From NCBI GenBank assembly GCA_016840595.1, contig JAEOSA010000145.1:1-5370 (forward strand): a stretch of DNA of 5,370 nucleotides. Reading direction: 5' to 3'. Within the stretch, counting starts at the first letter, position 1, and each line of letters begins with the position of its first letter. Of this stretch, positions 1 to 4,827 are shown one piece after another. This DNA comes from Candidatus Hermodarchaeota archaeon (GTDB lineage Archaea; Asgardarchaeota; Hermodarchaeia; Hermodarchaeales; Hermodarchaeaceae). A program made the translations under genes and the position numbers. The notes beneath the pieces were generated by a model that worked only from the letters and a program-made list of their open reading frames with translations, was not told the origin of the DNA and made no database searches.

Positions 1-163
1 CAACTTCTGGTGTAATATAGGGTACGCCTGCCAGCATGAGTCGGACGGGATCACCTGCGGCATACATTAAAGCCCATACAATCATCGTTACGCCAAAAAA
101 GACTGGAATACTAAATAGAATTCGTCGAATCAGAAACCGAGCCAACCGTGTAATCTCAATCAT
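1..163 (-). CDS. DppB-type peptide ABC transporter permease, N-terminus only (runs off left edge)
   Basis: This is the start of an inner-membrane permease subunit of the oligopeptide/dipeptide (family 5) ABC importers. Only 54 codons lie in the window. The translation shows the family's N-terminal pattern: a short basic amphipathic start (LARFLIRRILFSIP, residues 7-20), a first membrane helix at about 16-35 (SIPVFFGVTMIVWALMYAA), then GDPVRLML at 37-44, matching the GDP(x)R motif that follows helix 1 in DppB/OppB. The start is well fixed: an in-frame TAG lies 12 nt upstream (173-175), and later Met codons would cut the helix. The gene is divergent from the binding-protein gene at 393, its likely receptor. 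DppC and ATPase genes would be expected beyond the left edge. The family call is firm; the substrate (peptide, sugar or other) cannot be told. Confidence 0.88.
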   Translation of the reverse strand, partial: MIEITRLARFLIRRILFSIPVFFGVTMIVWALMYAAGDPVRLMLAGVPYITPEV

Positions 164-202
164 CCTTAAAACCTATCCTTGGATAGATACAGCCCATTCT
201 TT

Positions 203-216
203 GTTTTATTTTTTAT
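203..216 (-). promoter_or_regulatory. Candidate TATA box for the permease operon
   Basis: Read on the minus strand, this A/T run (GATAAAAAATAAAAC) sits about 40-50 nt before the permease start codon at 163. That leaves room for a transcript start about 25 nt further on and a short leader. It is the most TATA-like stretch at this distance. The placement is by eye; no purine-rich BRE stands out strongly. Confidence 0.3.
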
Positions 217-300
217 CATTTGGGTTTGAGGCAACTTTACTCTCAGTTATGCCTTGGAATTACAGTCTACAGAGTTAAACGTCCTATTAAATGAGATTAA

Positions 301-310
301 TTGCATATAC
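301..310 (+). promoter_or_regulatory. Candidate TATA element for the binding-protein gene
   Basis: TTGCATATAC lies about 83 nt upstream of the start at 393. If used, it would give a leader of roughly 55 nt that includes the hairpin at 350-370. A second A/T-rich stretch (GAATATTAAT, 317-326) is an equally possible TATA box with a shorter leader. The whole 164-392 interval is otherwise non-coding divergent control sequence. Confidence 0.22.
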
Positions 311-349
311 GGTAATGAATATTAATGGGGAGCAAATTACATTCGGTAT

Positions 350-370
350 CCGTGTACTTTGAAAGCACGG
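350..370 (+). promoter_or_regulatory. Imperfect inverted repeat in the leader of the binding-protein gene
   Basis: The outer arms CCGTG (350-354) and CACGG (366-370) are perfectly complementary. The inner CTT/AAG (357-359 and 363-365) extends the stem to 8 bp with a two-base bulge and a TGA loop. It ends 22 nt before the start codon. It could be an operator half-site pair or an RNA hairpin in the leader. A small CGG-AAAAA-CCG dyad (368-377 region) overlaps it and could form an alternative stem. Function is inferred from position only. Confidence 0.35.
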
Positions 371-392
371 AAAAACCGATTTGTGAAATAAA

Positions 393-2306
393 ATGAATAA
401 AAAACTTATGAAAATTACAGCCATACTAGCGATTTCGCTTTTTGCTGCTGCACCGATTGTTGCAATTGGAACAGTAAATGCACAAGCTCCATTGTTTACA
501 ATCTATATCGGTGTCGGTGATAATAACCCCGCTCGAATTGCATGGGCAGGTGTTATTTCAGACTCGTTTAGACGTATCGGCATTGACTCACGTGTATCGA
601 TTGGTACTTGGGGTGGCTGGCTTGACCGAGTTCTCTTTCCGCTCCCTGAAGATCTTGGAGCCACCTTCGTCGAAGGTGGTTGGGACTCCATTTTCATTGG
701 GTGGAATTGGGGTAGCTCTTGGATTGATCCCACCTCCTTGTATGACAACGATTCGATTCCCATCTATAACTGGTGTCTCCACAATGATCCTCAAGTAGAA
801 GCACTTCTCGAAAGTATTCGAAGTGAACTTAACGCAACCCAACGAATCCTCTACCAGAAAGAATTACAGGTCCTCACTCATGACATCAGCGCCCTGCAAA
901 TTCTTCTCTACGAAAATGAAACCTGGGCATATGATCCCGATATGGTTGGCTTCTCAGATATCTCCCAAATCTTTCCGACTGGAAGCGACCCAATGATTCG
1001 GATTCCAGGGGCTGACGAGATTATCATCGGTGTGAACACCGACCCCGAAGACTTCACTGACATGATGTCAACTGCCTACTACGATGGCATCGCCTATGGT
1101 GTTTGCTTTGACGGCCTCTTCTTCTATGAGACCAACGATGCCATGTCCACCTTCACCTATACTCCGATGTTAGCTGCGGGTGATTGGGTAGTTGAAAACG
1201 GCGGTTACAACTGGACCCTTGACCTACGTACCGATGTCTACTGGCCCACAGGTCACAAATTCAACGCAAGCGACGTAGTCATGACATGGAAGGCTATTGT
1301 GACACCCGACGTCGGCTGTGTCCGATATGGTGACTATGTCACCGTAGGATTGAACAATGAAAGCTTCCATATTATCGACGAAGACACCGTCCGAGTTACC
1401 TTTAATGAGACAGGACCACTCTATGCTTGGACACCACAATTACTCAATATGGTCTCACCATGGCCCTATGCACAAATGAACGGTGTTCCCTATGATCAAT
1501 GGCGTACCCATGGTATCAATAGTGGTTCTATGTGGGTTGCAGATGATGTTGACGGCGGAACCATGAATATCTATGGTCCGATGGGTCTTGGTCCCTATGT
1601 CTGTCGTGTGGCGACATCCGGTTGGGATCTTCCGTCACGAACCTTTATTGCGGATATTCGTGGTGGAACCAACGATCCTGGAATTTCTAATGGAACCGTT
1701 TATCCATACTATAAGGGTGTTAACGGTTGGGGAACCACTCCAATGCCGGATCAATGGGTCTATAAGGCCATCACTGGTGCGGCTCAGGCCATTACTTCAT
1801 TGCAAACTGGTGAAATTGACCTCGTTGACACGAACTTTGCTATTGCGCCCCTCCGATCAACTGTCGATCCTGCTTGGGGTACGCTGCTGTTCGATGCTGA
1901 GATTGGCTTCCAATCCTTCGGCTTGAACTTGGACCATCCTCTCTTTGGTACTGGTGAAGATACACCGAACGGAATCACTGATCCTGACAATGCTGCTCTG
2001 TACGCGAAGTATGTTCGACAAGCACTCAATTACTTGATTCCAAGAGAAGCTATCGTCGATCAAATCCTCGATGGGTATGGTGTGCCTGGAAACGAGTATA
2101 TGCCGCCAAGTCTTGCTGCCTTCAACGATGACATTGAACCTTACAGGTATGACACGGAGGAAGCTAAGAGGCTACTTCGGTTGGCAGGTTACGAGATTCC
2201 TGAATTTATTCCACCACCACCGATTGCCTTGTACGCCGCGGTTGGCGTGGCTGTCACAGCCATTGTTATCGCCGTCATTGCAATCTACCTTTGGAGGAAA
2301 AGGTAA
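393..2306 (+). CDS. Family-5 (peptide-type) ABC transporter solute-binding protein, membrane-anchored, apparently circularly permuted
   Basis: Extracytoplasmic receptor that would deliver a solute to the DppB-type importer encoded divergently. Residues 1-32 form a signal peptide (basic start, hydrophobic 8-27, AQA end) with no lipobox cysteine. A proline run (PPPP, 607-610) precedes one helix (611-633) and a WRKR tail, the usual archaeal C-terminal anchor. Residues 207-604 match the first two thirds of SBP_bac_5: the TDP..FTDMMSTAYYD opening, WTLDLRTDVYWPTGHKFNASDV (272-293 region), TGEIDLVD (472-479), VRQALNYLIPREAIVD (541-556) and YDTEEAKRLLRLAGY (586-600). The family's closing third does not follow; it sits at about 34-200 (ARIAWAGVISDSFRRIGID, the IGWNW..WIDP block, the LYQKELQVL helix). 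Eight N-x-S/T sequons are visible. An in-frame TGA at 384-386 limits the start to 393 or Met6 (408). The upstream ribosome site is weak. The family is certain; the ligand is unknown. Confidence 0.93.
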   Translation: MNKKLMKITAILAISLFAAAPIVAIGTVNAQAPLFTIYIGVGDNNPARIAWAGVISDSFRRIGIDSRVSIGTWGGWLDRVLFPLPEDLGATFVEGGWDSIFIGWNWGSSWIDPTSLYDNDSIPIYNWCLHNDPQVEALLESIRSELNATQRILYQKELQVLTHDISALQILLYENETWAYDPDMVGFSDISQIFPTGSDPMIRIPGADEIIIGVNTDPEDFTDMMSTAYYDGIAYGVCFDGLFFYETNDAMSTFTYTPMLAAGDWVVENGGYNWTLDLRTDVYWPTGHKFNASDVVMTWKAIVTPDVGCVRYGDYVTVGLNNESFHIIDEDTVRVTFNETGPLYAWTPQLLNMVSPWPYAQMNGVPYDQWRTHGINSGSMWVADDVDGGTMNIYGPMGLGPYVCRVATSGWDLPSRTFIADIRGGTNDPGISNGTVYPYYKGVNGWGTTPMPDQWVYKAITGAAQAITSLQTGEIDLVDTNFAIAPLRSTVDPAWGTLLFDAEIGFQSFGLNLDHPLFGTGEDTPNGITDPDNAALYAKYVRQALNYLIPREAIVDQILDGYGVPGNEYMPPSLAAFNDDIEPYRYDTEEAKRLLRLAGYEIPEFIPPPPIALYAAVGVAVTAIVIAVIAIYLWRKR

Positions 2307-2352
2307 GTAGGCAACGTTCACCAACGTTTAGCCTACCCCCTCCCTTTTTTTT
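2307..2352 (+). terminator. Strong hairpin plus T-tract terminator of the binding-protein gene
   Basis: It starts on the base after the stop codon. The arms are GTAGGC-AACGTT (2307-2318) and AACGTT-TA-GCCTAC (2323-2336): 12 bp around a CACC loop with a TA bulge. A C-rich stretch and eight Ts (2345-2352) follow. This implies a single-gene transcript for the binding protein and insulates it from the convergent gene at 2406. Confidence 0.75.
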
Positions 2353-2358
2353 CACTTC

Positions 2359-2382
2359 AATGAGTGGAAATACCATCTCATT
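2359..2382 (-). terminator. Hairpin between convergent genes, possible terminator of the 112-residue membrane protein gene
   Basis: The arms AATGAGTGG (2359-2367) and CCA-T-CTCATT (2373-2382) form 9 bp with one bulged base and an AAATA loop. It lies 24 nt past the stop of the minus-strand gene. On that strand it lacks a following T run, so termination activity is uncertain. A smaller 5-bp dyad (TGGAT 2383-2387, ATCCA 2397-2401) sits beside it. Confidence 0.35.
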
Positions 2383-2405
2383 TGGATCGTTTCTGAATCC
2401 ACGTA

Positions 2406-2744
2406 TTAGAAGAAAACCAGTGATGTGGTAATGGACACAAGGAAGAGAAAAACAGAGAGAAGGAGAGGTGTGTAGCTCATTTCACGTGTTTCCTTGGCTT
2501 TTTCTGGATTCCATTCATTATAGATTGCTCTACCAATGGATGGAAAACCTCCAATCATTAATGTAAGACCCCCAATGACCATGATTACTCCCGCTTCAAA
2601 AAAGGTCAAATTACTCATGGCAATTAATAATAAAATTGGATGCCAAATTCCCATAAAGAGAAATATCACAAGATTAATGACAAGAATTATTCCCAAACCA
2701 ATCGTGGCCCACACAATAGTTGAAATCACTTTTTGTTTATCCAA
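2406..2744 (-). CDS. Small three-helix membrane protein of unknown function
   Basis: I do not recognise the family. The 112-residue product is very hydrophobic. Likely membrane helices lie at about 9-31 (with a further hydrophobic patch 36-43), 47-68 and 92-111. A charged hydrophilic loop at about 74-89 (YNEWNPEKAKETREMS) separates helices 2 and 3. There is no signal peptide, catalytic motif or metal-binding set. The start is a TTG at 2742-2744: a TGA lies in frame only two codons upstream and the next ATG is Met31, which would remove helix 1. A GTGA about 6 nt before the TTG can act as the ribosome site. It follows the 128-residue gene on the same strand after 108 bp, but a TATA-like stretch in that gap suggests its own promoter. 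A real gene is likely from the orderly topology, isolated position and convergent terminators. Confidence 0.72.
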   Translation of the reverse strand: MDKQKVISTIVWATIGLGIILVINLVIFLFMGIWHPILLLIAMSNLTFFEAGVIMVIGGLTLMIGGFPSIGRAIYNEWNPEKAKETREMSYTPLLLSVFLFLVSITTSLVFF

Positions 2745-2775
2745 CGCCGTTCACTTTTGTGAGAATGACTACTTG

Positions 2776-2788
2776 CTATTCTTAATAG
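2776..2788 (-). promoter_or_regulatory. Candidate TATA box (in a small dyad) for the 112-residue gene
   Basis: On the minus strand CTATTAAGAATAG lies about 32-44 nt before the TTG start, a good distance for an archaeal TATA box with a leader of roughly a dozen bases holding the GTGA ribosome site. The same bases form a 5-bp inverted repeat (CTATT/AATAG around CTT). Placed by eye. Confidence 0.3.
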
Positions 2789-2852
2789 TTCCGAAAGCGT
2801 TCCTCGAACCACACTACTAGCATACTGTTCGATGGGTAATATCAGGTTGGTT

Positions 2853-3239
2853 CTAAGTCGTCGAATGTTCTGCAATTGATTTCCTTACAAAATCCCAGAA
2901 CAGTTTTTCAAACACAATAAATTGATCCTGTTTTTCCGCCGCCTTTCTAATCTCTAAGCTGGCAACAGTACCAATGAATAAGGCGCCGATTCTCGTTCCT
3001 GGGCTCACAGAATCCGGGTTTACTGGCATTATTTCGATTGTGAACTTATTAGGCTCCCCTTCCACAACCACGGCTACATTGGGGCGTTTATCCTTGGGTG
3101 AGAGCGGTCGTCCTACGACATAAAATCCCTTTTTTATTGGGTGGCGTGATGACTGATAGGTCTGTTCAGTGAAAAATCTCTGTACAATGTCACAAAAGAT
3201 TGGAAGCTCAATGTTCTTTCCGATTGCTTCGAGACGCAT
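2853..3239 (-). CDS. Uncharacterised soluble protein, divergent from RuBisCO
   Basis: I do not recognise the family. The 128-residue product has no signal peptide or membrane helix. By eye it alternates: a likely N-terminal helix (10-24, ELPIFCDIVQRFF), a basic turn (SSRHPIKKG, 30-38), two strand-like runs (VAVVVEGE 55-62; KFTIEIMPV 65-73), a loop (NPDSVSPGTR 74-83), a hydrophobic strand (IGALFIGTV 84-92) and a charged C-terminal helix pair (94-125). This suggests a compact alpha/beta domain. Its lone cysteine (C16) makes a metal cluster unlikely. The ATG at 3237-3239 has AGGT about 8 nt upstream; a TTG one codon earlier is an alternative. It shares a 183-bp divergent control region with RuBisCO, which hints at co-regulation but does not prove a shared pathway. 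Confidence 0.7.
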   Translation of the reverse strand: MRLEAIGKNIELPIFCDIVQRFFTEQTYQSSRHPIKKGFYVVGRPLSPKDKRPNVAVVVEGEPNKFTIEIMPVNPDSVSPGTRIGALFIGTVASLEIRKAAEKQDQFIVFEKLFWDFVRKSIAEHSTT

Positions 3240-3271
3240 CCAATTCTACCTGGTTCAGAATTTCTACACTT

Positions 3272-3281
3272 CTTTTTAAGA
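3272..3281 (-). promoter_or_regulatory. Candidate TATA box of the 128-residue gene
   Basis: On the minus strand this reads TCTTAAAAAG, 33-42 nt before the ATG at 3239. It would set a transcript start near 3249 and a very short leader. It directly abuts the left arm of the 3282-3311 dyad, where the BRE would lie, so a protein bound to the dyad could block or recruit the basal factors. Confidence 0.35.
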
Positions 3282-3311
3282 TTCACCATACCGGGTGTAT
3301 CGAATGGTGAA
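3282..3311. promoter_or_regulatory. Operator-like perfect inverted repeat between the 128-residue gene and RuBisCO
   Basis: TTCACCAT (3282-3289) and ATGGTGAA (3304-3311) are exact reverse complements across a 14-base spacer. Inside the spacer region ATAC/GTAT (3288-3291 and 3297-3300) adds a second nested dyad. The size and symmetry suit a dimeric helix-turn-helix regulator. The site sits at the BRE position of the minus-strand promoter and about 110 nt before the RuBisCO start. Confidence 0.5.
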
Positions 3312-3313
3312 GG

Positions 3314-3329
3314 ATTCTAGCGTTAGAAT
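3314..3329. repeat. Second short inverted repeat in the divergent control region
   Basis: ATTCTA (3314-3319) and TAGAAT (3324-3329) flank GCGT. The same ATTCTA word recurs at 3243-3248 near the minus-strand start codon. It may be a second regulator site or chance in A/T-rich sequence. Confidence 0.3.
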
Positions 3330-3411
3330 TCATGGCATACTGATAATCGGGTATTGAGAACACTTTAAGAGCGTCAAAAGTTATCCTTTGTAAACGGCGC
3401 TATTTCATTTT

Positions 3412-3416
3412 GAGGG
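3412..3416 (+). promoter_or_regulatory. Shine-Dalgarno site that decides the RuBisCO start
   Basis: GAGGG touches the first in-frame ATG (3417), leaving no spacer. It is 6 nt from the second ATG (3423), which is ideal spacing. The true start is therefore more likely 3423, giving MKYEDF instead of MPMKYEDF. Confidence 0.7.
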
Positions 3417-3422
3417 ATGCCA

Positions 3423-4655
3423 ATGAAGTATGAGGACTTCGTTAATACAAAATACAAGCCTGCTCCTTCTGATACTATCTGTACTTTTCGGATAGAACCT
3501 CTCGATCCTAATAGGAGTATGCAGTGGGCTGCAGGAGGTGTAGCCGCTGAAAGCTCCATCGGAACGTGGACCGAACTCACTACTGAAAAACCGTATATGA
3601 AACAACTAGCGGCAACGGTATTTGAACTGAGCAACAAGATTGCTCGGGTTGCCTATCCTATTGAGCTCTTCGAGCCGGGTAACCTCCCAAATATCATGAG
3701 TTCAATTGCGGGCAATGTTTTCGGACTTGGTGATCTGAAGTATCTCCGGCTACTTGATATCAAGTTGGCTCCTAAACTCATCAAGAGTTTTCCGGGTCCC
3801 GCTTTTGGCATTCCCGGCATTCGAAAGGCTTTGAAGGTTCCCAAACGACCGTTGGTCGGCACGATAATCAAACCCAAACTGGGTTTGCGAACCAAAGATC
3901 ATGCTGCAGTCGCTTATTCGGCATGGGTTGGTGGGTGTGATATTGTCAAAGACGATGAGAACTTGTCCAGTCAAAAATTCAATCCTTTTGAGAAGCGTGT
4001 AATCGAAACTCTCGATCAACGAGATCACGCTGAAGAGGAAACCGGTGATCGTAAAGTGTATCTGATTAACGTCACCGCTGAAACCAAAGAGATGCTTCGT
4101 CGGGCCGAATTTGTTGAAGACCATGGAGGGCGAGTAGCGATGATTGACATCTTGACCTGTGGTTTTTCTGCAGTCGCTACACTACGGAACCAGGGATTCA
4201 ATCTCATCCTCCATGGACATCGCGCGATGCATGCTGCGTTCACCAAATTACCTGAGCATGGAATCGCAATGCCAGTTATTGCCGTCGCATCTCGATTACT
4301 TGGAATAGATCAATTACACGTTGGAACCGCAGTAGGAAAAATGTCGGAAGATCGCCAGGAGGTTGAAACCAATATTCGAGAATGTACACAACCACTCCAG
4401 GGGCTTTTACCCACCTTACCCGTGGCTTCAGGTGGTCTCCATCCACGACACGTTCCGCAATTAATTGACATTTTTGGCAAAGATGTCGTTATTCAAGCAG
4501 GTGGAGGTATCCATGGCCACCCAAAAGGAACGGAGATAGGTGCAACCGCGATGCGCCAAGCAGTAGACGCAGTTCTTGAGGGGCAAACACTGAGTAACTA
4601 TGCCAAATCCCATTCCCCCCTAGCTGAAGCGCTTCAGCACTTCCCCTCCAATTAG
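3423..4655 (+). CDS. rbcL: Form III (archaeal) ribulose-1,5-bisphosphate carboxylase/oxygenase large subunit
   Basis: Carboxylates ribulose-1,5-bisphosphate to two 3-phosphoglycerates; in archaea lacking phosphoribulokinase this ends the AMP/nucleoside salvage route. The 410 residues (from Met at 3423) carry all active-site residues by motif (spinach number in brackets): E43 (60), T48 (65) in GTWT, N98 (123) in GNVFG, K150 and K152 (175, 177) in IKPKLGL, carbamylated K176 with D178 and E179 (201, 203, 204) in KDDEN, H266 and R267 (294, 295) in HGHRAMH, H299 (327), loop-6 K306 (334) in HVGTAVGK, S336 (379) in ASGGLHP, G360-G361 (403, 404) in QAGGGIHGHP. The AGGG/HGHP forms and AWVGGCDIVKDDEN resemble methanogen-type form III, not form IV. 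The K306-S336 gap is about 30 residues against about 45 in spinach. No small-subunit, AMP phosphorylase or isomerase gene is adjacent. An alternative start is 3417. Confidence 0.95.
   Translation: MKYEDFVNTKYKPAPSDTICTFRIEPLDPNRSMQWAAGGVAAESSIGTWTELTTEKPYMKQLAATVFELSNKIARVAYPIELFEPGNLPNIMSSIAGNVFGLGDLKYLRLLDIKLAPKLIKSFPGPAFGIPGIRKALKVPKRPLVGTIIKPKLGLRTKDHAAVAYSAWVGGCDIVKDDENLSSQKFNPFEKRVIETLDQRDHAEEETGDRKVYLINVTAETKEMLRRAEFVEDHGGRVAMIDILTCGFSAVATLRNQGFNLILHGHRAMHAAFTKLPEHGIAMPVIAVASRLLGIDQLHVGTAVGKMSEDRQEVETNIRECTQPLQGLLPTLPVASGGLHPRHVPQLIDIFGKDVVIQAGGGIHGHPKGTEIGATAMRQAVDAVLEGQTLSNYAKSHSPLAEALQHFPSN
4623..4638. repeat. 16-bp perfect palindrome inside the RuBisCO 3' end
   Basis: GCTGAAGCGCTTCAGC is an exact self-complement, 15-30 nt before the RuBisCO stop codon. 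It encodes part of the C-terminal helix (AEALQ), so codon choice may explain it. As RNA it could form a stem near the message end. Confidence 0.45.
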
Positions 4656-4743
4656 AAGTTGTTAGAATCCTGTAATCGCTCCCAAATTCAACCAAGGTTA
4701 CTTTACCTATAGTTCATCAGCGGTGGGTAGAGAATAAGAGGTT

Positions 4744-4760
4744 GACCCCTGGGTCCTTTT
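4744..4760 (+). terminator. Weak candidate terminator downstream of RuBisCO
   Basis: GACCC (4744-4748) and GGGTC (4751-4755) form a tight dyad followed by C and four Ts. It lies about 90 nt past the RuBisCO stop. The two-base loop and short T run make it weak. The T-rich stretch at 4791-4802 is an alternative end point. Confidence 0.35.
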
Positions 4761-4779
4761 GAGGATTCAAGGAAAGACG

Positions 4780-4785
4780 AAAAAA
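4780..4785 (-). terminator. T-tract downstream of the protease gene (minus strand)
   Basis: Six As on the plus strand read as a T run on the minus strand, about 45 nt past the protease stop codon, flanked by a small GAC/GTC dyad. Archaeal termination often needs little more than a T run, so this is a plausible end for the minus-strand transcript converging on RuBisCO. Confidence 0.3.
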
Positions 4786-4827
4786 GTCAGTATTTCTTTC
4801 TTGACGGGTCGGTTCTGATTTAGCTGG

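Noticed and set aside
36..278. Plus-strand open frame of 80 codons at the left end
   Set aside because: It overlaps the DppB permease start on the other strand, whose translation has clear family motifs. Its own product has no recognisable pattern.
393..2306. Binding protein as a lipoprotein
   Set aside because: There is no cysteine at the end of the signal peptide (first Cys is residue 128), and a C-terminal helix provides the anchor.
393..2306. Binding protein as a frameshifted or truncated pseudogene
   Set aside because: The frame is intact from signal peptide to anchor, and all three thirds of the fold are present once. Only the order is changed.
2776..2830. GGTTCGA on the minus strand resembling a tRNA T-loop
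   Set aside because: No acceptor stem, anticodon arm or D arm can be drawn around it. It is better explained as part of a GTTC/GAAC-rich leader.
3423..4655. RuBisCO-like protein (form IV) as an alternative name
   Set aside because: Form IV proteins lack several catalytic residues. Here the carbamylated lysine, metal ligands, loop-6 lysine and phosphate-binding glycines are all present.
4489..4695. Minus-strand open frame overlapping the RuBisCO end
   Set aside because: It is antisense to strongly conserved RuBisCO codons (QAGGGIHGHP), with no start signals or family pattern.
4656..4827. Possible small gene or RNA between RuBisCO and the protease
   Set aside because: I found no open frame with a ribosome site and no extended RNA fold, only weak terminator-like elements.
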